Origin: Kutzneria kofuensis
GTDB taxonomy: Bacteria > Actinomycetota > Actinomycetes > Mycobacteriales > Pseudonocardiaceae
DNA: 64,000 nt
Assembly (NCBI RefSeq): GCF_014203355.1
Contig: NZ_JACHIR010000001.1
Span: 1,862,038 to 1,926,037 of the forward strand
Direction: 5' to 3'
Below the pieces are notes generated by a model. That model was not told where the DNA came from. It saw only the letters and a program-made list of their open reading frames with translations, and did no database searches. Below, piece by piece: positions 42,246-51,860 of this stretch. Position numbers and translations under genes: made by a program. Numbering within the stretch: the stretch's first letter is position 1; each line of letters begins with the position of its first letter.

Positions 42246-44605
42246 GGAATTGCCCTTCCAGTGGTGTGATGCGACTCGGCCCCCGTCGGCACGCTGCCGC
42301 GCAGCAGCAGCGCGCCCTTCACGCGGCGCGGCAGGCCGGCCGCGGTGACCCCGGCGGTGACCGGGCTGTCCAGGGGGTCGCCGGTGCGCCAGAGCTCGTC
42401 GAAGTCGGTGCGCCAGGTGCGGTCGTCGTCCTGCCGCCCGGTGGACCGGAACCACGCCGAGGCGACGGCCTCGTAGATGGGCGTGCCCTCGATCGGCTCG
42501 TCCAGCGGCCAGGCGGGTTCCTCGGGCTGCTCGGCGGGCGCCGGCGGCAGGTCGCCGGCCGCCTCCCGTTCGGCGAAGTGCCGGCGGGCGGCGATCACCG
42601 TCGCCATCGCGAAGTTGCGCTGCTCGGGCACCTCGGCCGCGGGCGCCGGCACCGGCGCGGTCTGCGGCGGCTGCCGGTCGATGGGGCGTAACAGGTCCGC
42701 CGGCAGGTCGACCTCGGCGACCGTGCCGGCGCCGGTGTTCGGCCTCAGCCGGACGGCGATCCGCCGCCGGGCGGCGAGCCTGCTCACCACGAACAGGCCC
42801 ATCCGCCGCGTCGCCGCGGCCTCGATCGACGCCTGGTCGGCCAGCTGCCGGTTGAGCGTGGCGAGTTCGGCCGACGGCAGCCCGACGCCCTCGTCCGCCA
42901 CGCAGATGCGCAGCGCGCCGTCGGAATCCGCCGTGCAGGCCACGGTGACCTGGGTGTCCGGCGGGGAGTACGACGTGGCGTTGTCCAGGAGTTCGGCGAG
43001 CAGGTGCACGATGTCGCTGACCGCGGAGCCGATCACCACCGCTTCCGGCGTCGGCTCCAACGTGATCCGGGTGTACTGCTCGACCTCGGACACCGCGGCC
43101 CGCAGCAGTTCGGCCACCGGCACCGGCTGGCTGGTCGACCTGCGCAGCGTGGCGCCGGCCAGGACCAGCAGGTTCTCGCTGTTGCGCCGCATCCGGGTGG
43201 CCAGGTGGTCCAGCTTGAACAGCCGTTCCAGCTGGTCGGGGTCCAGCTCCTCGGCCTCCATGCCGTCGATCATCTTCAGCTGGCTCTGCACCAGGCTCTG
43301 GGTGCGCCGGGACAGGTTCACGAAGATCTCGTTGACGCTGTGCCGCAGCGCCGCCTGCTCCACCGCCAGCCGCACCGCCGAGGAGTGCACCTCGTCGAAC
43401 GCCCGCGCCACCTGGCCGATCTCCTCGGTGGTGGTGACCTCGACCGGGGCCGGCCGGAAGCGGTCGACGCCGGACGTGTCGTGCGCGATCCGGTCGATGA
43501 CGCCGGGCAGGTCTCGCTCGGCGATCTCCAGCGCCCGCCGCCGAAGCGTCCACAATGGACGGATCAGGGTGGCGGCGAAGTACAGCGCGATGGCCAGCCC
43601 CACCAGCAGCGCGCCGGTGATCAGGGCGGTGTCGCGCAGCGAGCTCGTCCTCGACGACACGCCGAGGCCGTCGATGGCGCCGCGCAGCGACTCCCACAGC
43701 GAGCTCTCCAACGCGGTCAGCTGGTCGGTCACCGACTGCGCGGCCTGCTGCCACGCCTGCGTCGACAGGCCCGGCGACCGCCCGGTCTCGACGCGGGACA
43801 CCGCGCCGTCCCGGAGCTGACCGAGCCGGGACAGGGCGTCCGCGTCGACCGCGCCGGCGTACCCGGTCCACCGGTCCGGCGTGAGGTCTTCCCGCAGTTC
43901 GCCGAGGGCGTTGTCGGCCAGCGCGCCGGCGACGCGCACCCGGCCGACCCCGTCGGCCGATATGCCGTAGCCCGCCGTCGCCATCGCGAGCACCGTCTTC
44001 TCGACCTGCACCTGCTCGATCGCCCTGCCCACGTCGGCCAGCGCGGCCGCGGCGGTGCTGATCGACTGGTCGCCGGCGTCGTCCTTCTCGGTCACGCCGA
44101 GGGCGAGCAGCGGCACGATGATCGCGGAGTAGTCGTCGAGCACCGCGAACCGGCCGGTGTCGCTGGAGTCGGCGGCCCGCCGCGTCGCATCGAGCTTGCG
44201 CAGCTGCCGGTCGGCGGCTACGGCGATGTCCGTGCCGGCCATGTCCGGGTTGGCGGCCAGTTCCGCGTCGAGTGCGGCGACCGTGCCGTCGACCTGCGCC
44301 CGCGCGGCGACCAGTTCCGGCCGCGCACTGCCCGGGACCACCGAGAGATCCCGTTCCCGCTGCAGGCCGTGCGCCACCACGGCCGCGCGGTCCTGCACCG
44401 CCACCCGGCCGGTGAGCTCGGCCGCCTGGCCGGCCAGGGCCAGTTCGGCGCTGACCTGGGTGGCACCCAGCACCACCGCGACCACCGTGGGCGTCAGCAG
44501 CACCATCGCCAGCTTGGTCCGCAGTGGCCAGTCCGCGACGCGGCGCAGTCGCCACCCGATCGCGCGGATTGCCAGTTCGTGACGCCCACTGGAGGCGGTC
44601 AACAC
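42242..44605 (-). CDS. Conservon sensor histidine kinase-like protein (CvnA)
   Basis: A 787-residue membrane sensor of the nitrate/TMAO-type conservon class. Two helices (about residues 31-53 and 333-356) flank a large external domain of helical character. After HAMP-like sequence the kinase core shows LRHSVNEIFVNLSRRTQSLV (no phosphorylatable H-box of the usual type) and an ATPase with ELLDNATSYSPP and DEGVGLPSAE. The tail is Pro/Ala-rich. GTG 44605 is preferred: GAGGAA lies 6 nt before it. First gene of the operon with CvnB, CvnD and MHYT. Confidence 0.88.
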   Translation of the reverse strand: MLTASSGRHELAIRAIGWRLRRVADWPLRTKLAMVLLTPTVVAVVLGATQVSAELALAGQAAELTGRVAVQDRAAVVAHGLQRERDLSVVPGSARPELVAARAQVDGTVAALDAELAANPDMAGTDIAVAADRQLRKLDATRRAADSSDTGRFAVLDDYSAIIVPLLALGVTEKDDAGDQSISTAAAALADVGRAIEQVQVEKTVLAMATAGYGISADGVGRVRVAGALADNALGELREDLTPDRWTGYAGAVDADALSRLGQLRDGAVSRVETGRSPGLSTQAWQQAAQSVTDQLTALESSLWESLRGAIDGLGVSSRTSSLRDTALITGALLVGLAIALYFAATLIRPLWTLRRRALEIAERDLPGVIDRIAHDTSGVDRFRPAPVEVTTTEEIGQVARAFDEVHSSAVRLAVEQAALRHSVNEIFVNLSRRTQSLVQSQLKMIDGMEAEELDPDQLERLFKLDHLATRMRRNSENLLVLAGATLRRSTSQPVPVAELLRAAVSEVEQYTRITLEPTPEAVVIGSAVSDIVHLLAELLDNATSYSPPDTQVTVACTADSDGALRICVADEGVGLPSAELATLNRQLADQASIEAAATRRMGLFVVSRLAARRRIAVRLRPNTGAGTVAEVDLPADLLRPIDRQPPQTAPVPAPAAEVPEQRNFAMATVIAARRHFAEREAAGDLPPAPAEQPEEPAWPLDEPIEGTPIYEAVASAWFRSTGRQDDDRTWRTDFDELWRTGDPLDSPVTAGVTAAGLPRRVKGALLLRGSVPTGAESHHTTGRAIP

Positions 44606-44842
44606 GATCACTTCCTCGGCTTGTCGCTACTGCCCCCACCACGACACGACCGTGCGGGCCCGACCTCGATCAGGCGGCATTCCTAACTTGCTGTGACGGA
44701 GAGCGCCAGACCCACGCCCCATCGATCACACTTACAGGTGACAGATACCGATTGCTATGTAACGAATGGCGGAGTCACTGCTCACTCAGAGCGGACCTAC
44801 ACAGGGACAACCCGATGTGACGTTCCGTAGTTGTCCCGGCAT

Positions 44843-44878
44843 GCGAAAAAGGCCCTCTCCCGTGGGAAAGGACCTTCG
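44843..44878 (-). terminator. Terminator after the YceI gene
   Basis: On the minus strand GAAGGTCCTTTCCC pairs with GGGAGAGGGCCTTTTTC, ending in TTTTT. It follows the YceI stop after 12 nt. Confidence 0.75.
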
Positions 44879-44889
44879 CGAGCGAGCGG

Positions 44890-45717
44890 TCAGGCGCCGG
44901 GAAGGGTGTCGCCCTGCACGGCCTGGATGTCGATCTCCACGCGGAGGGTGGCGCCGATGGCCCCGATGCCGGCTCGCAGCACCTGGTTGTAGGTGATGGC
45001 GAAGTCGTCGCGGTGCAGTTCGGTGACGGCGTGGAAGGCGGCCCGGGTGCCGCCCCAGGAATCCGGTCCGGTGCCGAGGTAGGTGAGGTCCAGCTGCACG
45101 GGACGGGTGACGCCGTTGAGGGTCAGCTCCCCCTCCAGCGCCCAGCGCTCCTCGCTCAGCTGCGCCAGCCCGGTGCTCCGGTAGGTGATCACCGGGTGGT
45201 GCTCGACGTCGAGGAAGTCCTTGGAGCGCAAGTGATCGTCACGCATCTTGTTGGCGGTGTCGATGCTGGCCGCCTGGATCACGGCGGTGACGGTCGACTG
45301 CTCCACCGGCTGCGCGACCTGGACGGTGCCGCCGAACTCGTCGAACCGGCCGCGCACGCTGGACATGCCGAGGTGCCGGGCCGCGACGTTGATGGACGAA
45401 TGCGCGGGGTCGATGGTCCACACGCCCGGCGGCGGCAGCTCGGCCCCGCCGACCCGGTTCAGGGTGATCGTGCCGAGCGGGGCGGAGCCGCTGGCGGTGA
45501 CCATCGCGGTGCGCGCGACCGGCGCGTAGCCGGCGGCGGTGAGGATCGCGGTGTACGTGCCGGCGGGCAGCGCGTCGGTGCTGACCACGCCGTCCTGGTC
45601 GGCCCCGCTGCGCGCGACCTGGTTGCCGGACAGGTCGGTGACGGTGAGCACCGCGTGCTGCACGGCCCAGCCGTCGCCGGTGCGGACCAGCGCGTGCACG
45701 CCTTCGGCCTGGCTCAT
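44890..45717 (-). CDS. YceI family protein with N-terminal carboxypeptidase-regulatory-like domain
   Basis: A 275-residue two-domain protein. Residues 1-90 form a beta-sandwich carboxypeptidase-regulatory-like domain (VLTVTDLSGNQVARS, PAGTYTAILTAAGYAP). Residues 95-275 are a YceI lipocalin (WTIDPAHSSINVAARHLGMS, SIDTANKMRDDHLRSKDFL, GELTLNGVTRPVQLDL), which bind polyprenoid or other lipids. There is no signal peptide, unlike E. coli YceI, so it should be cytoplasmic. ATG 45717 with AGGGGAT 6 nt upstream. Last gene of the MFS operon. Confidence 0.9.
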   Translation of the reverse strand: MSQAEGVHALVRTGDGWAVQHAVLTVTDLSGNQVARSGADQDGVVSTDALPAGTYTAILTAAGYAPVARTAMVTASGSAPLGTITLNRVGGAELPPPGVWTIDPAHSSINVAARHLGMSSVRGRFDEFGGTVQVAQPVEQSTVTAVIQAASIDTANKMRDDHLRSKDFLDVEHHPVITYRSTGLAQLSEERWALEGELTLNGVTRPVQLDLTYLGTGPDSWGGTRAAFHAVTELHRDDFAITYNQVLRAGIGAIGATLRVEIDIQAVQGDTLPGA

Positions 45718-45729
45718 GGCGAATCCCCT

Positions 45730-46485
45730 TTAGAAACTCAACTCGATGTCGTGCCTGCTCTGGTTGCCGCCGGCGATCCGCAGGGCACTGGCCGCCGGCG
45801 GATAGCCGGTGGCGATGATCGTGTACTCGCCCTCGGGCACGTCCTCGAAGACGTAGCTGCCGTCGGCCTCGGTCGAGGTGGCGGCGACAACGGTTCCCGC
45901 GGCGTCCACGAGCGTCACCCGGGCCTCGACGGGCCGCCCGCTGCCGTTGGTGCGCACGACTCCGCGCACGCGAGCGCCGCCCGCCAGTTCGACGTCCTGC
46001 GTGACCCGTCCGGTGGCCGGCACGACCACGGTCATGGCCACCGGGCGCAGCGCGGGGGCGCTGACGGCGAGGGTGTAGCTGCCGGCGACAAGATCGTCGA
46101 ACGAGTAGCAGCCGTCGGCCCCGGTGACGCGCGAGGCCACGACTTCGCCGCGACCGTCGGCCAGCGTCACGGCCGCGGACGCCACGGGCGCGCCACCGGC
46201 GGAGTGCACGAGGCCGCTGAGCCCGCTGGTGCCGGTCAGCATCACGTCGACCTGCGCACCGTTGGCGTCCACCATCACGGTGACGGCCTGCGGCTGGTGC
46301 CGGGGGGCCGTCACGATCAACACGTGGCCGCCGCTGGCCGCCACGTTGAAGTGGTACGTGCCGTCGACCTCCGAGGTGGTCCGGCCGACCTGCCGCCCCG
46401 CCGAGTCGATCAGCGTGAGCGCGGCCCGGCCGATCAACGCGCCGTCCGCGCCGACCACCCTGCCGCGAATGAGCGAGGAGTCCAT
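45730..46485 (-). CDS. Protein made of three carboxypeptidase-regulatory-like domains
   Basis: A 251-residue protein composed almost wholly of three beta-sandwich repeats of about 80 residues, each with the DGSY/GTY end motif: EVDGTYHFNVAASGGHVLIV, GADGCYSFDDLVAGSYTLAV, EADGSYVFEDVPEGEYTIIA. There is no signal peptide, so the domains appear cytoplasmic, which is unusual for this fold. ATG 46485 shares one base with the MarR stop (TGATG). The 12-nt gap to YceI implies one transcript. Function unknown; likely a binding partner of the related domains in the MFS and YceI proteins. Confidence 0.85.
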   Translation of the reverse strand: MDSSLIRGRVVGADGALIGRAALTLIDSAGRQVGRTTSEVDGTYHFNVAASGGHVLIVTAPRHQPQAVTVMVDANGAQVDVMLTGTSGLSGLVHSAGGAPVASAAVTLADGRGEVVASRVTGADGCYSFDDLVAGSYTLAVSAPALRPVAMTVVVPATGRVTQDVELAGGARVRGVVRTNGSGRPVEARVTLVDAAGTVVAATSTEADGSYVFEDVPEGEYTIIATGYPPAASALRIAGGNQSRHDIELSF

Positions 46486-46937
46486 CAGTGCCGCTCCTGT
46501 TCCGAGCCCGTCGCGAAATCCTCCAGCACCTCGAGCGCACCGGCCAGCGCACGCACCTGATCGGCTGGCAGCCGGCTGATCCGGTCGGCGAGGTAGCCGG
46601 TGCGGATGCCGCGCATCCGCTCCAGCAGGGCCTCCCCCCGCGGGCTCAGCGCGACGTTGCTGACCCGCAGGTCCTTGGTGCTGCACGTCCTGGTCAGCAG
46701 TTCGTGCTCGACCAGCCAGTCCACCAGGCGGGACATGGTGGCGGCGGCGATGCCGACCCGGTCGGCCAGGTCGCTGATGCGCAGCGGCCCGTGCTCGGCC
46801 ACGGTGGCCAGGGTGACCAGCCGGGTCGGCGTCAGATCGTCGCTCGCGGCGTGCGTCTTCATCCGGTGCGAGATGGCGCTGATGGCCATCTGCAGCCGGC
46901 CGGCCAGGTCGTCGGTGCACGCGGCGCTGGGTGCCAC
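46485..46937 (-). CDS. MarR family transcriptional regulator
   Basis: A 150-residue winged-helix protein. LRISDLADRVGIAAATMSRL is the recognition region; STKDLRVSNVALSPRG is the wing. It starts at GTG 46937 with GGAGGTGA just upstream, 4 nt after the MFS stop, so it is embedded within the operon it presumably controls. A palindrome in the operon promoter (49498-49518) is a candidate binding site. Effector unknown. Confidence 0.9.
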   Translation of the reverse strand: MAPSAACTDDLAGRLQMAISAISHRMKTHAASDDLTPTRLVTLATVAEHGPLRISDLADRVGIAAATMSRLVDWLVEHELLTRTCSTKDLRVSNVALSPRGEALLERMRGIRTGYLADRISRLPADQVRALAGALEVLEDFATGSEQERH

Positions 46938-46941
46938 GACG

Positions 46942-49452
46942 TCACCTCCCGAAGACCACGTCTGCTGTGGACAGTTCGCCGGCGCGGGCGCTGACCCGCA
47001 CGGCGACCGGTTCGTACACGCTGGTCACCACCGTGTAGTCGCCGCTGGGCAGCCCGGTCAGCCGGTAGCTGCCGTCCGGCCCGGTCACCGCCGTGGCCAC
47101 GACCCGCCCGTCACCGTCCAGTGCGGTCACGGTCGCGCCGGCCACCACCGGCCCGTCGGGCGCGGTGACCACGCCGTGCACGGCCGCCTGCGTCGGCAGT
47201 TCGAGGTCCACAGTGGACGGACGCGTGGCGGAAACCCCGATCGGCTCGGCGGTCTGTTCGTAGCCGGGGGCGCTGGCGGTCAGCACGGCGTCCCCGGCGG
47301 GCAGGCCCTCGATCCGGTACCGGCCGGCCTCGTCCGCCGCGACCTGGGCCAGGATCTGGCCGTCCACGTCGCTGACGAGGATCGCGGCCAGCGGCACCGG
47401 AATGCCGTCGGACCGCACCGTGCCGGCGATCAAACCGCCGCCGGCCAGCTCGAAGTCCTGCACGCCGGGCTTGTCGGTGATGGCGATCGTGCCGGCGGCC
47501 GGCCGGTAGCCGGGGGCGGTGACGATCAGGGTGTACGTGCCGTTGCGCAGGTCGACGAGCCGGTAGCCCCCGTCGGAGTCGACGGGCACCCGGTCGACCT
47601 GGGAGCCGTCCGGACCGGTCACCGTGACGACCGCGCCGCCGACGCCCGAGCCGCCGCGGGTGTACACCCGCCCGCTCAGCACCACCGTGCCGACCGGCAC
47701 GACCAGGTCCACGTCGCCGAACGCCCCCTCGCCGGCCACCGCGGCCAGCTCCTCGCCCACCGGCTCCGGCTTGATCGCCTTGTTGCGCTTGCCGACCAGC
47801 CAGGAGGCGATCGCCGCGATCACGCAGGCCACCACGGCGAACCAGAACACGACCTGCAGGCCCTCCTGGAACGGCCCGGAGATCAGGTTCGGGAAGAAGC
47901 TGCGGCCGGTCAGGAAGCTCGCCTTGTCGGCGGGCAGCTGCTGCAGCACCGGGCCGAGCAGCTGCTGGATCGGGTTGTAGCCGAGGAAAGCGGCGAACAG
48001 CACGCCGACCGCGGGCAGCGCGGCCACCTGGTCGGCGGCCGCCTGCGGCACGCCGTTGGAGACCAGGCCCGACGACAGCGTGCCGGGCAGGCTGGCCGAC
48101 AGGCCGGCGATGATCAGGCTGAAGAAGATGCCGATGGACAGCACCATCGCGGAGTTCTGGAAGGTCGCCGTCATGCCGGCGCCGACGCCGCGGGCGTTGG
48201 TGGGCAGGCTGTTCATCACGTCCGCGCGGTTGGGCGAGGAGAACAGGCCCATGCCCAGGCCGTTGACGAGCAGGATGATCGCGAAGATCCAGTAGTTGAA
48301 GTCGACCGGCAGCAGGATCAGCGCGACGAAGCTGGCCGCGGTGATCAGCATGCCGCCGGTGGTGAAGGCGCGGGCGCCCAGGCGGTCCGACAGCACACCG
48401 GACAGCGGCGCCGACACGAGGAAGCCGACGGTCAGCGGCAGCATGTAGATGCCGGCCCACAGCGGCGTCGACTCGAAGCTGTAGCCGTGCTGCGGCAGCC
48501 AGATGCCCTGCAGCCAGATGATCAGCACGAACTGCAGGCCGCCACGGCCCAGGGAGGCGAGCAGGTTGGCGACGTTGCCCGCGGTGAACGCCCTGATCTT
48601 GAACAGGCTCAGGTTGAACAGCGGGTTGGCGACCTTCGTCTCGATGACGCCGAACACCACCAGGACCGCGATGCCGCCGATCAGCGAGCCGTACACCCAG
48701 GGGTTGCCCCAGCCCATGCTGGAGTCGCCGTAGGGCTGGATGCCGTAGGTGATCGCGACCAGGACGACGATGAGGCCCACCGCGAAGGTGACGTTGCCCC
48801 ACCAGTCCATCTTGGCCTTCTGGCGGATGCCGTTGTCGTGCAGCTTCAGGTACGCCCAGATCGTGCCGAACACGCCGAACGGGGCGGAGACGATGAAGAC
48901 CAGGTGCCAGTCCACCGGGGCGAGCACGCCGCCGAGGACGAGGCCGAGGAAGGAGCCGGCGATCGCGGCGACGGCGTTGAGGCCGAGCGCGGTGCCGCGC
49001 TGGTTGGCCGGGAAGGCGTCGGTGAGGATCGCGCTGGAGTTGGCCATCAGGAAGGCGCCGCCGATGCCCTGGACCACGCGCCAGCCGATGAGCCAGAGGG
49101 CGGCGTCGGTGCCGTTGAACCACGTGACGGAGAGCAGCACGGAGGAGATCGCGAAGATCGCGAAGCCCATGTTGTACATCTTGACCCGGCCGTACATGTC
49201 GCCCAGCCGGCCGAAGCTGACCACCAGCACCGCGGTGACGACGAGGAAGCCCATCATCATCCACAGCAGGTAGCTGGTGTTGTCGGGCGACAGCGGGTTG
49301 ATCCCGATGCCCTTGAAGATGTCCGGCAGCGCGATCAGCACGATGGACGAGTTGATGGTCGCCATGAGCATGCCCAACGTGGTGTTGGACAGCGCGATCC
49401 ACTTGTACCGCGGACCTAACGCGGCTGTCTTGGCGTGCTGGGCCGTCGACAC
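46942..49452 (-). CDS. MFS exporter (DHA2 type) fused to carboxypeptidase-regulatory-like domains
   Basis: An 836-residue fusion. Residues 1-550 are a 14-helix drug:H+ antiporter: [20 protein letters not shown] at the first helix, motif [12 protein letters not shown], motif C region [17 protein letters not shown]. After a basic linker ([13 protein letters not shown]) come three beta-sandwich repeats from about residue 580 to the end ([40 protein letters not shown]). DHA2 C-termini are cytoplasmic, so the repeats should face the cytosol. GTG 49452 with GGGAGG 5 nt upstream. Substrate unknown. Confidence 0.9.
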   Translation of the reverse strand: MSTAQHAKTAALGPRYKWIALSNTTLGMLMATINSSIVLIALPDIFKGIGINPLSPDNTSYLLWMMMGFLVVTAVLVVSFGRLGDMYGRVKMYNMGFAIFAISSVLLSVTWFNGTDAALWLIGWRVVQGIGGAFLMANSSAILTDAFPANQRGTALGLNAVAAIAGSFLGLVLGGVLAPVDWHLVFIVSAPFGVFGTIWAYLKLHDNGIRQKAKMDWWGNVTFAVGLIVVLVAITYGIQPYGDSSMGWGNPWVYGSLIGGIAVLVVFGVIETKVANPLFNLSLFKIRAFTAGNVANLLASLGRGGLQFVLIIWLQGIWLPQHGYSFESTPLWAGIYMLPLTVGFLVSAPLSGVLSDRLGARAFTTGGMLITAASFVALILLPVDFNYWIFAIILLVNGLGMGLFSSPNRADVMNSLPTNARGVGAGMTATFQNSAMVLSIGIFFSLIIAGLSASLPGTLSSGLVSNGVPQAAADQVAALPAVGVLFAAFLGYNPIQQLLGPVLQQLPADKASFLTGRSFFPNLISGPFQEGLQVVFWFAVVACVIAAIASWLVGKRNKAIKPEPVGEELAAVAGEGAFGDVDLVVPVGTVVLSGRVYTRGGSGVGGAVVTVTGPDGSQVDRVPVDSDGGYRLVDLRNGTYTLIVTAPGYRPAAGTIAITDKPGVQDFELAGGGLIAGTVRSDGIPVPLAAILVSDVDGQILAQVAADEAGRYRIEGLPAGDAVLTASAPGYEQTAEPIGVSATRPSTVDLELPTQAAVHGVVTAPDGPVVAGATVTALDGDGRVVATAVTGPDGSYRLTGLPSGDYTVVTSVYEPVAVRVSARAGELSTADVVFGR

Positions 49453-49482
49453 TGGTCCTCCCCTCGGACGGAACTTGCTTGA

Positions 49483-49518
49483 CGTAGGCTAACCGAAATT
49501 GTTGCTTCGCACAACTAT
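49483..49518 (-). promoter_or_regulatory. MFS operon promoter with candidate MarR operator
   Basis: On the minus strand TTGTGC (about 49514-49509), 17 nt, then TAGCCT is a weak promoter. The inverted repeat ATAGTTG-N7-CAACAAT (49518-49498, six of seven bases paired) covers the -35 and half the spacer, a repressor position. It sits about 45 nt before the MFS start. Confidence 0.5.
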
Positions 49519-49564
49519 CAACGGTCGCCCGGCCATTCCGTCCTCGGGGAGGATGTGCCCGGCA

Positions 49565-50719
49565 TCACACGAAATGCCGGAACTCCGGGTAGCGCGGCCA
49601 GCCAGGGTCGCCGGTCTTCGTGAACTGGGCCACAGCGTCGCCGAAGTCGGTGGTCCTCTTGGGCTCCGGCCCCAGCATCGGGCTGTTCTCGAACGCCTCG
49701 AAGGTGCCGAACAGGTACGGGATCTCGACGCAGTGCGGGGCGCCCAGCGGGCCCGTCCGGTCGAAGCGGTACGCGAACCCGTTGGCAGCCTCGGCGATCG
49801 TGTGCACACCCGGTTCGAAGATGTCCGGGGCGCCGCCGAACGCCACCATCTCGTCCCTGGTGTGACCGATCAGGACGTCCAGATCGGTGAGGTCCGCCTC
49901 CGGCCAGGGCTTGGGGTAGCCCGCGCCGGTGCGGACCGGCATCAGCGGGGGCGCGGCTCGGCCCGGCTCGGCCAGCTTCGGCAGCGTGGCCAGGATCTGC
50001 TCGACGGTCGCCTCCATCGGGTCGGCGCCGAGGACGTCGAGGAACTTGTCGGCGATCCTCGTGGCCGCTTCCGGGTCGAGCGGCGGCAGTGCGTAAGGAC
50101 CGCTTTCGAGGACGACCCGGTGCACCAGATCCTTGGTCGCCGGGTCGATCGCCAGGTACAGCGCCGAATACGCCCCCGCCGACTGGCCGCCGACGGTGAT
50201 CTGGTCCGGGTCGCCGCCGAAGGCCGCGATGTTGTCGTGCACCCAGCGGAGGACGGCTTGCTGGTCCTGCGCGCCCAGATTGTCGGCGTTCAGATCCGGC
50301 AGGTAGACGTACCCGAGCGGGCCCAGGCGGTAGTTCGCCGTGACCACCACGATGTCGTGGTTGCCGGCCAGGATGCCGCCGTCGTACCAGTCCCAGCCGC
50401 CCGACCCGCTGGTGAAGCCGCCGCCGTGGAACCAGACCAGCACCGGCTTCCGCGTCGTCGTGTCCGTCGTCCAGACGTTGAGGTTGAGGCAGCCGTCCTC
50501 CGCCCAGTTCAGTTGGCGCTCCCCCATCACCCAGGCCAGGCGGGACTGCAGTTGCGGCGCCTCCGGTCCCGGCTTCGAGGCGTCACGCGGCTCCGTCCAG
50601 ACCGGATGCGGCGTCGGCGGCTGAAACCGCTTCGCCGTCGCGTACGGGATGCCCCGGAACGCCGTGACCTTACCGTCGTGGAGGCCCCGAACCGGTCCCG
50701 CTGTGGTGTTCACGTCCAT
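49565..50719 (-). CDS. Type-B carboxylesterase family protein
   Basis: A 384-residue alpha/beta hydrolase. The oxyanion loop is VWFHGGGFTSGSGG, the nucleophile is GGQSAGAYS, and an acidic residue follows in the second half; GAPHCVEIPYLFGT contains the catalytic His. The family hydrolyses carboxylic esters or amides; its 384 residues are shorter than typical 500-residue members. No signal peptide. ATG 50719. It points away from the MFS operon's promoter region, ending 46 nt from the operator palindrome. Confidence 0.88.
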   Translation of the reverse strand: MDVNTTAGPVRGLHDGKVTAFRGIPYATAKRFQPPTPHPVWTEPRDASKPGPEAPQLQSRLAWVMGERQLNWAEDGCLNLNVWTTDTTTRKPVLVWFHGGGFTSGSGGWDWYDGGILAGNHDIVVVTANYRLGPLGYVYLPDLNADNLGAQDQQAVLRWVHDNIAAFGGDPDQITVGGQSAGAYSALYLAIDPATKDLVHRVVLESGPYALPPLDPEAATRIADKFLDVLGADPMEATVEQILATLPKLAEPGRAAPPLMPVRTGAGYPKPWPEADLTDLDVLIGHTRDEMVAFGGAPDIFEPGVHTIAEAANGFAYRFDRTGPLGAPHCVEIPYLFGTFEAFENSPMLGPEPKRTTDFGDAVAQFTKTGDPGWPRYPEFRHFV

Positions 50720-50969
50720 GGTTCTGGTCTAGGGCATGCGGGGCACAGATGGGTAGTTTTCGTCGGAAAGAGGGCTGCTCGACGTCGCCGCGCCGCGTTC
50801 GCCGGTGCTGGGAGCCGCGGGAAAGCACTTTCCGGAGCGGCGAATCGCCTGCGACAGCACGGTCCTCCGCGTAGTGCTGGGCGCGCAGTCGGAGCCGCTC
50901 GACATCGAGTGGGCTGACCACCGTCAGGGGCGGCTGCACGGCATCGAGACGTGCCGCGCAGCCGCCCTT
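50720..50969. other. Intergenic region with coding-like fragment
   Basis: Plus frame 50757-50990 has high GC3 and a protein-like composition (VLGAAGKHFPERRIACD, SEPLDIEWADHRQGRL) but no start until GTG 50805 and no recognised family, and the frame then runs antisense through the next gene. A minus frame (GTG 50939) is also open. It may be a gene remnant; neither frame is called. Confidence 0.3.
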
Positions 50970-51671
50970 CTACCGCATGGTCGTCGGGGACTGAGCGGCC
51001 AACTTCAGGGGCAGGGCAACGGAAAGGCCGGTGACGGGGTGGGCCAGGGCGGCGGAGACCCACTCGGTGGTGGGGCCGTCCTGCCAGCGGAGCTCGCCGG
51101 CCTCGACCCGGGGCGGCAAAGGGAAAAGGCAGATGCGGCGGAGCAGGGAACTGAGCAGCAAGGACGGAGCGGGCGGGGAAGCAGGGGCGGCGGGGACGGT
51201 GAAGTCGTCCATCCACGCGGCCCAGCGGTCGGCGCCGACGCCGGTGAGGACAACGGTGGCGGGACCGTGCTCCAGGAACACGTGCATGCCGATGGGGCGG
51301 GAAACAAGGCCGGGCACAAGGGAATAGAGGGCCCGGACGAGGTCGGCGGATACGTCGGGCATGAGGGACAGCCGGATCTGGTCGGGGCGGGGCTGAACCA
51401 TCCAGAACACGGGACGCGAGATGGTGGAGGCGGCGGTGAAAACGGCGGCCTCCAGGGACTGCTGAGCGGAACTGAGGGCATCGGGCAGCACGATGCGGCG
51501 GACCCGTTCGGGGACGGGGCCGGAGATGTGGCCGAGGAGATGGGCGAGCTCCAACGGGGACAGGTCGGCGAGGGCGGCGCCGACCTCGGGCTCGACGGCC
51601 CACTGGGGCTCGCCGGTGTAGGGACGGCGCATCCGCGCGACTGTGCTGACCAAAGGGGAATGACGGGGCAT
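50970..51671 (-). CDS. Protein of unknown function
   Basis: A 233-residue soluble protein with no recognised signature. ATG 51671 is preceded by GAGGAC at about 7 nt. Visible parts are a short basic N-terminus (MPRHSPLVSTVARMRRP), a helical segment (SPLELAHLLGHISGPVPERV), a beta-rich middle (VFWMVQPRPDQIRLSL) and a Trp-containing end (ELRWQDGPTTEWVSAAL). Codon use is somewhat C-heavy at runs of Pro. It lies 189 nt downstream of the NarL-type regulator gene on the same strand but is probably separate. Confidence 0.6.
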   Translation of the reverse strand: MPRHSPLVSTVARMRRPYTGEPQWAVEPEVGAALADLSPLELAHLLGHISGPVPERVRRIVLPDALSSAQQSLEAAVFTAASTISRPVFWMVQPRPDQIRLSLMPDVSADLVRALYSLVPGLVSRPIGMHVFLEHGPATVVLTGVGADRWAAWMDDFTVPAAPASPPAPSLLLSSLLRRICLFPLPPRVEAGELRWQDGPTTEWVSAALAHPVTGLSVALPLKLAAQSPTTMR

Positions 51672-51860
51672 GGGGGCGTCCTCGAGACGGCCGCCCGGCC
51701 CGGCGCGCCCGATCCACGGGGAAAGGGGAGGACGCGGTGGGCTATGAGCGAAAACCCTTTGGCGAGAAGCGCCACCGAAGCCGGGGATGCGACGCCGCTC
51801 GGCACCCGCGTGTGCCTTGCCACGCACTGTACCGGCCGACGGCGGATCCGTCACCAAGGG

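Noticed and set aside
46600-49419. 939-codon open frame antisense to the MFS gene
   Set aside because: Asp/His/Gln-rich low-complexity translation, no domains, opposite a clear transporter.
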